From JANYJJ01 sp038241115 (GTDB taxonomy: Bacteria > Pseudomonadota > Gammaproteobacteria > Burkholderiales > Burkholderiaceae_C), in contig JBBRGA010000077.1 in NCBI GenBank assembly GCA_038241115.1, forward strand, positions 1-16,536: 16,536 nt of DNA, given 5' to 3'. This document shows, piece by piece, positions 1 through 6,642 of this stretch; the first letter of the stretch is position 1, and each line of letters opens with the position of its first letter. The translations under genes were made by a program, and so were the position numbers. The notes beneath the pieces are model-generated. The model did not search any database. It was given only the letters and a program-made list of their open reading frames with translations, and was not told the DNA's origin.

Positions 1-768
1 CACGCCGTCGCATTGCGCGCGCTGCTGCGTGAGCTGGCTGTTGCCCTGCGCGGCGCTGGCGCGGCTGAGTGCGGCTTGGGCGGGTCCGCTGAAGCCGGCT
101 TTCGCGGTGAGGTCGGTCAGGCGCGCGGTCTCGGCGCGCGATGTGGCGTCGAGCTGCACTTGCGCCAGTGTGGCTTCGCAGGCACGCAGCAGGGTGTACT
201 GCGTGGCCACCTCGGCCGCCACCGACACGCGGGCGTCGTGCCACAGCATTTCGCTGCCGCTGAGGCGCGCCTGAGCGGCGTCGCGGCCGGCGGCGGCGCC
301 ACCGAACACGTCCAGTTCCCAAGCGGCATTCAAACCGACGCCCACAGAGGTCACTGGTGAATTGGTCAGTGACGCCGCGCCTCCCGCAGCGCGCAGCGCG
401 CTGCCCAGCGCCGCCACCGAAGGGCCCAGCGCCGCACCGGCCGCCACACGCGTGGCGCGCGCTTGCTCGATGCGCGATTTGGCAGCCGACACCGAGGGAC
501 TTGCTTGCTGCGCCGCCGCAATCAAGTCCAGCAGCGCCTGGTCGTTGAACTGTGACCACCACTGCGTCAGGTCGGTTGTGCTGCCCTGGTGGGGCGCCGG
601 TGCTTGCCATGCGGCAGGTCCCGCGGCAAGCGGTACGGCCGCTGTTGAAGTGGCCGCGGGAATTTGAATTGATGCGCAGCCCGTGGCCGCCAGCACGGCG
701 AGGAACACAGTTGCGTGCAGCGCTGTGCGTGTCAAGGGGTGCAGGACCACGCGGTGTTGGATTTTCAT
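1..768 (-). CDS. RND efflux outer-membrane lipoprotein, NodT family (3' end outside window)
   Basis: This is the outer-membrane channel of a tripartite RND-type efflux pump. The reading frame is open from the ATG at 768 to the window edge, giving 256 residues of a protein that usually has about 450-500; the C-terminal half is missing only because the window ends. The N-terminus has an arginine-containing start, a hydrophobic stretch (about residues 18-29) and a lipobox-like ATGC with Cys31, so a lipidated protein is expected. Family motifs are visible: WWSQFNDQALLDLI near 70-83, WELDVFGG near 150-157, and YTLLRACEATLAQ near 181-193. It starts 10 bp after the tetR stop codon, and its Shine-Dalgarno is weak, so translational coupling to tetR is plausible. 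Adaptor (HlyD/AcrA type) and RND pump genes are expected further left but are not visible. The substrate cannot be inferred. Confidence 0.9.
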   Translation of the reverse strand, partial: MKIQHRVVLHPLTRTALHATVFLAVLAATGCASIQIPAATSTAAVPLAAGPAAWQAPAPHQGSTTDLTQWWSQFNDQALLDLIAAAQQASPSVSAAKSRIEQARATRVAAGAALGPSVAALGSALRAAGGAASLTNSPVTSVGVGLNAAWELDVFGGAAAGRDAAQARLSGSEMLWHDARVSVAAEVATQYTLLRACEATLAQVQLDATSRAETARLTDLTAKAGFSGPAQAALSRASAAQGNSQLTQQRAQCDGV

Positions 769-778
769 TTTTCGTCTT

Positions 779-1453
779 TCACGGCTTCACGGCTACACGG
801 CGAGCGGCGTCTGCCGCGACCATGGCTTCGGCGTACATCGTGAGCCTGTCGGCCCAGCGGTCGAGTGATCTGGGTTTGGTGTGCAGTTGCGGCGCCACGG
901 CGTCGGTCACGTCCCGCCCCACGTGCAAATGCACCCCCAGGGCGGCGATGCAAACCGCCAGGCGCTGCACCTCGTCGTCGGGCCGCCTCAGCCGCAAGTG
1001 GCGGCACAACACCCGCACCAGCGCGTCGTGCATGGGCTTGATGCCCTGGTTGATTTCCTCGGCCCACAGGCCGGTGGGTTCGAGCAGTTCGCGCATGTGC
1101 AGCTTGACGCATTGCTCCATCAACACACCGTGTTTCAGCGGTTCGACAAAGCCGCCGAAAAAACCGCGCAGGGCTTGGTTCAGGCTGAGGTTCGCACCCA
1201 CGTAGCGCGCCATGTCTTCTTCTGAATTGCCATGCAGCTCGTTGAAAGCTGCGCGGTACAGGCCGGCCTTGTCGCCGAAGTAGTAGCTGATGGCGGCCAG
1301 GTTGGTGCCGGCGGCTTCCGCCAGCTGGCGAGTGGAAGTTTTGGCGTAACCGTGCTCGGCAAACAAGGCCAAGGCACTGTGCAGCAGGCGCTCGCGCGAC
1401 TGTTCGCCGTCGCTGCGAGCGACCTTGTGAAGGCTGGATGACGCCGTTTTCAT
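779..1453 (-). CDS. TetR-family repressor, CecR/DUF1956-like
   Basis: DNA-binding repressor of 224 residues from the ATG at 1453; a GTG at 1462 would add three residues (MRG) and is less likely. The N-terminal TetR helix-turn-helix spans about residues 20-66, with RERLLHSALALFAEHGYAKTS, then TRQLAEAAGTNLAAISYYFGDK as the recognition region. The C-terminal half (about 90-205), with LLEPTGLWAEEINQGIKPM, resembles the ligand-binding domain of the CecR (YbiH) group, which controls efflux systems. It is the first gene of a unit with the NodT-type efflux gene 10 bp downstream. A 16-bp palindrome lies 33 bp before the start inside the likely promoter, so autorepression plus control of the pump is the natural reading. 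The inducing ligand is unknown. Family assignment is secure; the CecR subgroup is moderately secure. Confidence 0.9.
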   Translation of the reverse strand: MKTASSSLHKVARSDGEQSRERLLHSALALFAEHGYAKTSTRQLAEAAGTNLAAISYYFGDKAGLYRAAFNELHGNSEEDMARYVGANLSLNQALRGFFGGFVEPLKHGVLMEQCVKLHMRELLEPTGLWAEEINQGIKPMHDALVRVLCRHLRLRRPDDEVQRLAVCIAALGVHLHVGRDVTDAVAPQLHTKPRSLDRWADRLTMYAEAMVAADAARRVAVKP

Positions 1454-1481
1454 GCCGCGCACTGTAGCAGCAACAGCATCA

Positions 1482-1508
1482 ATTAAATCAATCGATTGAT
1501 TGAGTTAA
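1482..1508 (-). promoter_or_regulatory. Probable sigma-70 promoter of tetR-efflux operon
   Basis: Read on the minus strand, TTAACT (1508-1503) fits a -35 box and TTTAAT (1487-1482) matches the -10 consensus at five of six positions, separated by 15 bp. Transcription would start near 1475, giving a leader of about 22 nt before the tetR ATG. The spacing is shorter than the ideal 17 bp, so the -35 assignment is less certain than the -10. The spacer is almost entirely filled by the palindromic operator. Confidence 0.4.
1486..1501. promoter_or_regulatory. Palindromic operator, likely TetR binding site
   Basis: AATCAATCGATTGATT is a perfect 16-bp palindrome with a few further matching bases outside it. 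It stands in an unusually AT-rich patch directly upstream of the TetR gene and overlaps the putative -10 box and spacer, the usual place for a self-repressing TetR operator. The symmetry is seen directly; that the neighbouring TetR protein binds here is inferred. Confidence 0.65.
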
Positions 1509-1521
1509 GCCGCGCGTGACC

Positions 1522-1559
1522 GGTTCGGACGCGCCCGCTGAAGCGGCCCAAGACGAACC
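1522..1559. repeat. Nested inverted repeat between transporter operon and tetR
   Basis: An outer arm pair GGTTCG (1522-1527) and CGAACC (1554-1559) encloses an inner hairpin CCGC-TGAA-GCGG (1535-1546). The two unpaired segments between the stems are each 7 nt long. No T-tract follows on either strand, so this is not a standard intrinsic terminator, although it lies where the transporter mRNA should end. The rest of the 1509-1665 gap holds only GC-rich sequence and the tandem repeat described separately. Confidence 0.3.
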
Positions 1560-1623
1560 CCCCGAAGCGCCACGCTGCATGGTCGACACGCGTCGCCTGC
1601 TGCCTGCCGCCCGCCCCCCGCGC

Positions 1624-1672
1624 CTCTTGCCTCTCGCCTCTCGCCTCTCGCCTCTCGCCTCTCGCCTACCGC
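1624..1672. repeat. 7-bp tandem repeat overlapping permease stop codon
   Basis: Five perfect head-to-tail copies of CTCTCGC occupy 1631-1665, flanked by one degenerate copy on each side (CTCTTGC at 1624-1630, CTACCGC at 1666-1672). On the coding (minus) strand the unit is GCGAGAG. The last permease codon and the TAG stop (1668-1666) lie within the degenerate edge unit, so the array begins immediately after the stop. Such arrays often vary in copy number by replication slippage. Because the copies lie past the stop, variation would change the 3' UTR rather than the protein. Confidence 0.85.
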
Positions 1673-2613
1673 TCGCCTTTGCGATAAGGCTTCATCAGCG
1701 CCTGCGGATACGCCGCACGCCGCGCCACCAACACCAGCGCGACAATGGACAACACATAAGGCAGCATCAAATACACCTGGTACGGGACATTGATGCCAAG
1801 CAAAGGCTCGCCCGACTGCTGAAGGCGCAGTTGCAAGGCATCGAACAGGGCAAACAGCAGCGCCCCCAACAAAGCCTTGCCCGGCCGCCACGACGCAAAC
1901 ACCACCAGCGCCACACACACCCAGCCGCGGCCGTTGACCATGTTGAAGTAAAAAGCGTTGAACGCTGCGAGGGTGAGGAAAGAGCCGGCCACACCCATCA
2001 AGGCCGAGCCCGCCGCAATGGCGCCGATGCGCACCGCCGCCACCGAGATGCCCTGCCCTTCGGCCGCGGCCGGGTTCTCGCCGACCATGCGCACCGCCAA
2101 GCCCAGCGGCGTTCGGTACAGCACGTAGGCAGTGGCGGGCACCAAGCCCAGCGCCAGCAGCGTCAACGGCGTTTGCGCCGACAGCACCGGCAGCGGCAAC
2201 CACGTCATCGGCTCAAACGCCTGGACCGTCGGCGGGCTGCTGACCTTGGGAAAGCTCACGCGGTAGGCGTAGCTGGCCAGGCTGGTGGCCAGCAGCGTGA
2301 TGCCCAAACCCGACACGTGTTGGGACAGTGCCAGGCTCACGGTCAACCAGCCGTGCAGAAGGCCCAGCAGTGCCCCCACCGTGGCTGCCACACCCACACC
2401 CATCCATAGATTGCCACCTTGGTACACCGTGAGCCAACCGGTGAACGCGCCGGCGACCATGATGCCTTCGATGCCCAGATTCAGCACGCCCGCGCGCTCG
2501 CACAACAGCACGCCCAGCGTGCCCAGAATCAGCGGGGTGGCAATGCGCAGCACCGCCACCCAAAACGGCACGCTCAGCAGCAAGTCGAAAGTTTCAGCGA
2601 GCAAGCGCCTCAC
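1666..2613 (-). CDS. ABC transporter inner-membrane permease, BmpA-associated (YufQ/NupQ type)
   Basis: Second permease subunit of the nucleoside/purine-type importer, 315 residues, a normal length for this family. It is strongly hydrophobic, with roughly eight to ten membrane segments. Family landmarks are LCERAGVLNLGIEGIMVAGA near 37-56, LSQHVSGLGITLLATSLASY near 96-115, and the NAFYFNMVNGRGWVCVALV stretch near 219-237. The start is a GTG at 2613 that overlaps the end of the upstream permease gene by 20 bp, which indicates translational coupling. It is the last gene of the transporter operon. The stop codon adjoins a 7-bp tandem repeat. The family is certain; the exact substrate (guanosine, other nucleosides or nucleobases) is not readable from sequence. 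Confidence 0.92.
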   Translation of the reverse strand: MRRLLAETFDLLLSVPFWVAVLRIATPLILGTLGVLLCERAGVLNLGIEGIMVAGAFTGWLTVYQGGNLWMGVGVAATVGALLGLLHGWLTVSLALSQHVSGLGITLLATSLASYAYRVSFPKVSSPPTVQAFEPMTWLPLPVLSAQTPLTLLALGLVPATAYVLYRTPLGLAVRMVGENPAAAEGQGISVAAVRIGAIAAGSALMGVAGSFLTLAAFNAFYFNMVNGRGWVCVALVVFASWRPGKALLGALLFALFDALQLRLQQSGEPLLGINVPYQVYLMLPYVLSIVALVLVARRAAYPQALMKPYRKGER

Positions 2614-3676
2614 CCTTGACAGGCTTGCTGAACACCACGCGGTAGTTGGCCATCAGGCTTGCCACCAGCATGCTCAGCAGCGACACCGCGACGATCACAT
2701 CGGCAATGTAGGTGGGCACATTCACCGCGCGGCTCATGCTGTCTGCGCCGACCAGAATTCCCGCCACAAACACCGCCGCGGCCACCACACCCAAAGGGTT
2801 CAGCGCCGCCAGCATGGCAATCACGATGCCGCTGTAGCCGTAGCCTGGTGACATGTCCAGCGTCACGTAGCCTGTGCGGCCGGCCACCTCGATGGCGCCT
2901 GCCAGCCCCGCCACCGCGCCGGAGAGCAGGGCCACTTTCACATTCACCCAGTCCACCGGCATGCCTGCAAACTGGGCTGCTCGGGCATTCGCACCGACGG
3001 CTCTGATCTCGAACCCCAAGCTCGTGAAGCGCAGCAGCCCCCACAACGCCACCGCCAAAAACAGCGCCCACAGCAGCCCGGTGTGAACGCGCGTGCGCTC
3101 GATCAGCTTGGTCAAATGCAGGGCGTCGGGCAAGGCCACGCTTTGCGGCCAGCCCATCCCGGCCGGGTCTTTCATGGGACCGTCGAGCATCATCGACACG
3201 AACAGCAGCGCGATGAAGTTGAGCAGCAACGTCGTCACGACTTCGTCCACGCCGAGGCGGCTTTTGAGCAGCGCCGGGACGAGCAAAAGGGCCGCACCCG
3301 CCGTGGCGGCTGCCAACATCATCAGCGCGAAAGCCAGCGCGGGCGAGCCGTCCAGCGCCGCATGACTGCCCACCGCCACTGCCGCCAGCGCGCCCATGTA
3401 GAGCTGCCCTTCCGCACCGATGTTGAAGAGCCGTGCTTTGAAGGCCACGGCGGCAGCCAAGCCAGTAAGGATCAGCGGTGTCGCCCGCGTCAGCGTTTCG
3501 CTCCACGCAAATCGCGAACCAAAACCGCCTTCCAGCAGCAGCGCGTAAGCACGCCCCACGGGTGCTCCGGCCCACGCCACCAAGGCCGACGTGATCAGCA
3601 AGGTGAACGCCACCGCCACAAACGGCGCGCCGAATTGCAGGGCCCGTGACGGCAGCGCGCGGCGTTCAATGTGCAT
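2594..3676 (-). CDS. ABC transporter inner-membrane permease, BmpA-associated (YufP/NupP type)
   Basis: First permease subunit, 360 residues from the ATG at 3676. An upstream in-frame start at 3736 would add 20 residues lying inside the ATPase coding end and not resembling the family, so it was rejected. The chosen ATG overlaps the ATPase stop by 11 bp, and the gene's own end overlaps the next permease by 20 bp. Recognisable family segments are FKARLFNIGAEGQLYMGALA (79-98), LGVDEVVTTLLLNFIALL (141-158) and SPGYGYSGIVIAMLAALNPL (276-295). A single hydrophobic N-terminal helix precedes the core, followed by about eight more segments. It forms a heterodimer with the second permease in members of this family. 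Substrate is inferred as nucleoside or purine from family only. Confidence 0.92.
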   Translation of the reverse strand: MHIERRALPSRALQFGAPFVAVAFTLLITSALVAWAGAPVGRAYALLLEGGFGSRFAWSETLTRATPLILTGLAAAVAFKARLFNIGAEGQLYMGALAAVAVGSHAALDGSPALAFALMMLAAATAGAALLLVPALLKSRLGVDEVVTTLLLNFIALLFVSMMLDGPMKDPAGMGWPQSVALPDALHLTKLIERTRVHTGLLWALFLAVALWGLLRFTSLGFEIRAVGANARAAQFAGMPVDWVNVKVALLSGAVAGLAGAIEVAGRTGYVTLDMSPGYGYSGIVIAMLAALNPLGVVAAAVFVAGILVGADSMSRAVNVPTYIADVIVAVSLLSMLVASLMANYRVVFSKPVKGEALAR

Positions 3677-5342
3677 GCGGATGCCCCGCGGGCTGTGGGG
3701 GAACAGGCGTGTGATCACCGGCCATGGCCAAACCAAGCGCGCTCGAGCTCCATTCGCCGGTGGGCAGCGCGTCGGTGAGGTGGCCGTTGTGCATCACGGC
3801 CACGCGGTCGGCCAAGGCAAAAACTTCATCGAGGTCCTCTGAGATCAACAGCACGGCCGAACCCTGCGCGCAGGCGTTCAGAAGTTGCTGGTGCACGAAA
3901 GCCACAGCGCCGACGTCCAAGCCCCAGGTGGGTTGGTCGGCGACGATCAGGCACGGAGCCGGAGCAGGAGCCCCGTCACCAGACAGCGCGCGCCCCAAGA
4001 TCAACTTTTGCATGTTGCCGCCCGACAGCAAACGCGTCGGGGTCGCCAGGCCTTGCGCTGCGGTTCCGCGCACATCGAAGCGTTCAATCACATCGCGCGC
4101 ATGCGACTGAGCGGCCTTGCGCCGGGTCAGGCCGAAGCGCGCAAAAGCGGGCGTGGCGTAGCGCTCGAGCACCGCGTTTTCCCACACCGCCATGTCGCCC
4201 ACCGCGCCCACTGCGTGGCGGTCTTCGGGAATGCGCGCCACGCCCGCCTGGACCCAGGCCTGAGGCCGCGCCGGCATGGCTTTGCCGTTCAGCTCAACGG
4301 TGCCTTCAGTCGCTGCGCGCAGGCCGAACAACAACTCGGCCAACGCTTGCTGGCCGTTGCCCGCCACACCCGCAATCGCCACCACTTCACCGGCGTACAA
4401 CCTCAAGCTCGCGCGCTTCAGCACGGCCGGGTGAGTGCTCACGTTGCTCACGGCGCACACCAGCGCGCGGGGTGCTTTTTTACCGTCGCGAGCCGGGCGT
4501 GTGGCGGGTGTGATTTCGCGGCAGACCATCAACTCGGCCAACGACGCCCGGCTCGCGCCCGCTGCAGCCACCGCGGCCACCAATTTGCCGCCGCGCAACA
4601 CCGCGACGCGGTCAGACGCGCGCAGCACCTCGTCCAGTCGGTGGCTGATGAAGATCACGCTCAGGCCCTGCGCCACCAGTTGCTTCAAGGTGGCGAACAA
4701 AGACTCCGCCTCGCGGGGCGTGAGCACGGCGGTGGGTTCGTCCAGGATCAAGATTTTTGCGCCTGCGCCTGCGTGTGCGCCTGCCCTTGCACCTGCCCGT
4801 TCCCGTGCACCCGAAGTGGCCTGTTGCTTTGGATCTGGCGGACCCGAGCCGCGGGGCATCAACGCTTTCAGTATCTCCACGCGCTGGCGCTCACCCACCG
4901 ACAGGTTGGCCACCAAGGCATCCGGGTCGATTTGCAAGCCGTAGCGTTGTGCGGTCTCGAGCAAAGCGCGCCGTGCCCGCGCGCGCCGCGAAAAAAGTTG
5001 CCACAGCGGCTCGGTGCCGAGCATCACGTTGTCCAGCACGCTGAGGTTGTCTGCCAGTGTGAAGTGCTGGTGCACCATGGCAATGCCCGCTGTCAGCGCG
5101 GCGCGGGTGTTGCCCGGTGGCAGCGCGCGGCCGCCCACTTCGACGCTGCCTTCATCGGCCCGGTAGTGACCGAACAAAATAGACACCAAGGTGCTCTTGC
5201 CGGCGCCGTTTTCACCCAACAGCGCCAGCACTTCGCCGGGAGCCACGTCCAGCGAGACCGAGTCGACGGCCACCAAGCTGCCAAAGCGCTTGGTGATGCG
5301 CCTCAGCCTGAGCGCCGGCACAGCCTCTGAGTGGACGCTCAA
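3666..5342 (-). CDS. ABC transporter ATPase with two NBDs, BmpA-associated (YufO/NupO type), with low-complexity insertion
   Basis: Energising subunit with two nucleotide-binding domains in one 558-residue chain; relatives are about 505-520. NBD1 has Walker A GENGAGKST (43-51), Q-loop VHQHF near 90-94, signature LSVGERQRVE (147-156) and Walker B ILILDEPTAVLTP (197-209). NBD2 has the degenerate AGVAGNGQ in place of Walker A (324-331), which is normal for this family, PEDRH (372-376), signature LSGGNMQK (439-446) and LIVADQPTWGLDVGA (465-479). Between NBD1 signature and Walker B there is an extra segment of about 28-30 residues (about 166-194) rich in Gly, Ala, Arg and His. A shorter Ala-Pro run (458-463) sits at the same place in NBD2. 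The start is TTG at 5342, supported by AAGGA 8 nt upstream. The binding-protein gene lies 64 bp upstream and the permease overlaps downstream. Confidence 0.93.
   Translation of the reverse strand: MSVHSEAVPALRLRRITKRFGSLVAVDSVSLDVAPGEVLALLGENGAGKSTLVSILFGHYRADEGSVEVGGRALPPGNTRAALTAGIAMVHQHFTLADNLSVLDNVMLGTEPLWQLFSRRARARRALLETAQRYGLQIDPDALVANLSVGERQRVEILKALMPRGSGPPDPKQQATSGARERAGARAGAHAGAGAKILILDEPTAVLTPREAESLFATLKQLVAQGLSVIFISHRLDEVLRASDRVAVLRGGKLVAAVAAAGASRASLAELMVCREITPATRPARDGKKAPRALVCAVSNVSTHPAVLKRASLRLYAGEVVAIAGVAGNGQQALAELLFGLRAATEGTVELNGKAMPARPQAWVQAGVARIPEDRHAVGAVGDMAVWENAVLERYATPAFARFGLTRRKAAQSHARDVIERFDVRGTAAQGLATPTRLLSGGNMQKLILGRALSGDGAPAPAPCLIVADQPTWGLDVGAVAFVHQQLLNACAQGSAVLLISEDLDEVFALADRVAVMHNGHLTDALPTGEWSSSALGLAMAGDHTPVPPQPAGHPHAH
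4759..4800. repeat. Degenerate hexamer repeat inside ATPase gene
   Basis: Seven consecutive 6-bp units related to GCGCCT (GCGCCT, GCGCCT, GCGTGT, GCGCCT, GCCCTT, GCACCT, GCCCGT) occupy 42 bp. On the coding strand they translate to alternating Ala-Gly-rich residues (RAGARAGAHAGAGA, about 182-195 of the ATPase). The unit length of six keeps the reading frame, so expansion or contraction by slippage would lengthen or shorten the protein loop without a frameshift. The repeat accounts for about half of the extra segment in NBD1. Confidence 0.75.
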
Positions 5343-5350
5343 GAGTCGCG

Positions 5351-5355
5351 TCCTT
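5351..5355 (-). promoter_or_regulatory. Ribosome binding site fixing a TTG start for the ATPase
   Basis: The minus-strand AAGGA stands 8 nt before the TTG at 5342 in the 64-bp gap after the binding-protein gene. No ATG occurs in frame near this position, and the sequence just after the TTG already leads into the conserved LRLRRITKRFGSL motif, so this TTG is the best start. Confidence 0.6.
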
Positions 5356-5406
5356 TGCAGTTCGTGTGCCGGCTCATCAGGCGCTCACTGGTTGTCTACC
5401 TTGCGT

Positions 5407-6414
5407 TCACTTCACCACCGCCTTGGGCTGGCTGTCATCGATCTTCACTGTGAACTGACCGGCCAATATGGCTTTTTGCTTGGCCAGCATTTTCGCCACC
5501 ACCTCGGGCGGAACCTTTTTCTCAAATGTGCCCAGCGGCGCGAGTTCGCTGCCCTTGTGTTTCATCATCGAGTACTCGCCGTATTCCTTGGCCTCGAACT
5601 TGGCGGCCTTCACCGCTTTGATGGCCAACTCGATGGTGGGCTCCATGTTCCACAGCGCTGACGCCACCACCGTGTCGGGGTATTTGTCCTGGGTGTTGAT
5701 CACGTTGCCGATGGCCAGCTTGCCTTTTTCTTTGGCGGCATCACTGACGCCAAAACGCTCGGCGTACAAAACATCAGCGCCCTTGTCGATCATCGCGAAC
5801 GCGGCTTCCTTGGCCTTCGGTGGGTCGAACCAGCTGTTGATGAAACTCACCGTGAATTCGACCTTGGGGTTCGACTCTTTGGCGCCCGCCATGAAGGCGT
5901 TCATCAGGCGGTTCACTTCAGGAATCGGGAAGCCGCCGACCATGCCAATTTTGTTGCTCTTGGTCATGCCGCCGGCGATCATGCCGCTGAGGTACGCGGG
6001 CTCCTGGATGTAGTTGTCGAACACGCCGAAGTTGGGTGCCTGCGGCTTGCCGCCCGAGCCCATCAAGAAGTTGACCTTGGGGTAGTCCTTGGCCACTTTG
6101 CGGGCGGCGGCTTCCACCGCAAACGATTCGCCCACGATCAGCGTGTGGCCGCCTTCGGCGTAGCCGCGCATCACCCGCTCGTAGTCGGCGTTGGTGACGT
6201 TTTCCGAGAACACATATTCAATGTCGCCGCGTGCCACAGCGGCTTTCAAAGCCTTGTCGATGCGACTGACCCACTGCTGCTCCACCGGCACGGTGTAGAT
6301 GGCAGCAACTTTCAATTTGGCTTGGGCCCAAGCCGCGGGCGCGGCGCCAAGGCTCAAGACCAACGTGGTGGCGGTGGCCACCGAACTCATCAGGGCGCGA
6401 CGGGAAATTTGCAT
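5407..6414 (-). CDS. BMP-family periplasmic substrate-binding protein of nucleoside/purine-type ABC importer
   Basis: Captures the substrate in the periplasm and delivers it to the permeases encoded downstream. The protein is 335 residues. It begins with a signal peptide containing a twin arginine (SRRALM at 4-9), a hydrophobic core and a likely cleavage after AWA (28-30); no lipobox cysteine is present, unlike the BmpA/Med lipoproteins of Gram-positives and spirochaetes. BMP-domain features include KVAAIYTVPVEQQWVSRIDK (35-54), GESFAV (95-100), NFGVFDNYIQEPAYLSGMIA (128-147), IGMVGGFPIPEVNRLMNAF (156-174) and ADVLYAERFGVSDAAKEKG (213-231). The ATG at 6414 has AGGA 8-9 nt upstream. First gene of the importer operon, divergent from purB. 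Members of this subfamily are commonly annotated as purine/nucleoside binders in related bacteria; the ligand here is inferred. Confidence 0.93.
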   Translation of the reverse strand: MQISRRALMSSVATATTLVLSLGAAPAAWAQAKLKVAAIYTVPVEQQWVSRIDKALKAAVARGDIEYVFSENVTNADYERVMRGYAEGGHTLIVGESFAVEAAARKVAKDYPKVNFLMGSGGKPQAPNFGVFDNYIQEPAYLSGMIAGGMTKSNKIGMVGGFPIPEVNRLMNAFMAGAKESNPKVEFTVSFINSWFDPPKAKEAAFAMIDKGADVLYAERFGVSDAAKEKGKLAIGNVINTQDKYPDTVVASALWNMEPTIELAIKAVKAAKFEAKEYGEYSMMKHKGSELAPLGTFEKKVPPEVVAKMLAKQKAILAGQFTVKIDDSQPKAVVK

Positions 6415-6642
6415 GGCGAATGTCCTTGGTTAGGGGGATGGGTGCAGATGCGGAAGTGATCGCGCCGTCCATTAAGCAAGAGTCGTTCCGCTTTCGCAAT
6501 GGGGGCTGCCCTGACGCGCCTGATGCGCCTGAATATTGCGTGCAGCACAGTCGCCTGCGATCAGCCGCTGCCGCTGGCGGGGCAGGCAAAAACTACAATG
6601 CATTTCCGACCCGCCGCTGAGCGCGCGATGCGCGAAAACGAC
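6415..6642. other. Divergent intergenic region between importer operon and purB
   Basis: These 228 bp must hold the promoters of both the importer operon and purB-pyrF. On the plus strand TACAAT (6594-6599) matches the -10 consensus at five of six positions, but no convincing -35 box was found at the right distance. If used, transcription starts near 6606 and purB has a leader of about 37 nt. A short direct repeat GCGCCTGA occurs twice, 9 bp apart, near 6516-6532. No riboswitch fold and no clear purine-repressor palindrome could be recognised by eye. Confidence 0.4.

Noticed and set aside
324..331. Possible loss of function of ATPase NBD2 because its Walker A (residues 324-331 of the protein) lacks GKS/T
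   Set aside because: A degenerate AGVAGNGQ at this place is normal for the BmpA-associated double ATPase family. The span here is given in residues, not bases; the DNA is about 4351-4373.
1505..2203. A minus-strand frame containing repeated GERREARG residues
   Set aside because: It is out of frame with the clear permease gene and arises from reading the 7-bp tandem repeat; no independent gene evidence.
3677..3736. A longer start for the first permease
   Set aside because: The added 20 residues lie inside the ATPase C-terminal coding region and do not match the family; the ATG at 3676 gives the usual N-terminus and an 11-bp overlap.
3885..5330. A 481-codon open frame on the plus strand opposite the ABC ATPase gene
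   Set aside because: It is antisense to a clear ATPase with intact motifs; its predicted protein is His/Arg/Gln-rich without domains, as expected for a GC-rich shadow frame.
6499..6642. A longer purB start adding 48 residues
   Set aside because: The extra residues do not resemble PurB N-termini, and homologues begin just before LSPLDGRY; the possible promoter at 6594-6599 would lie inside the extension.
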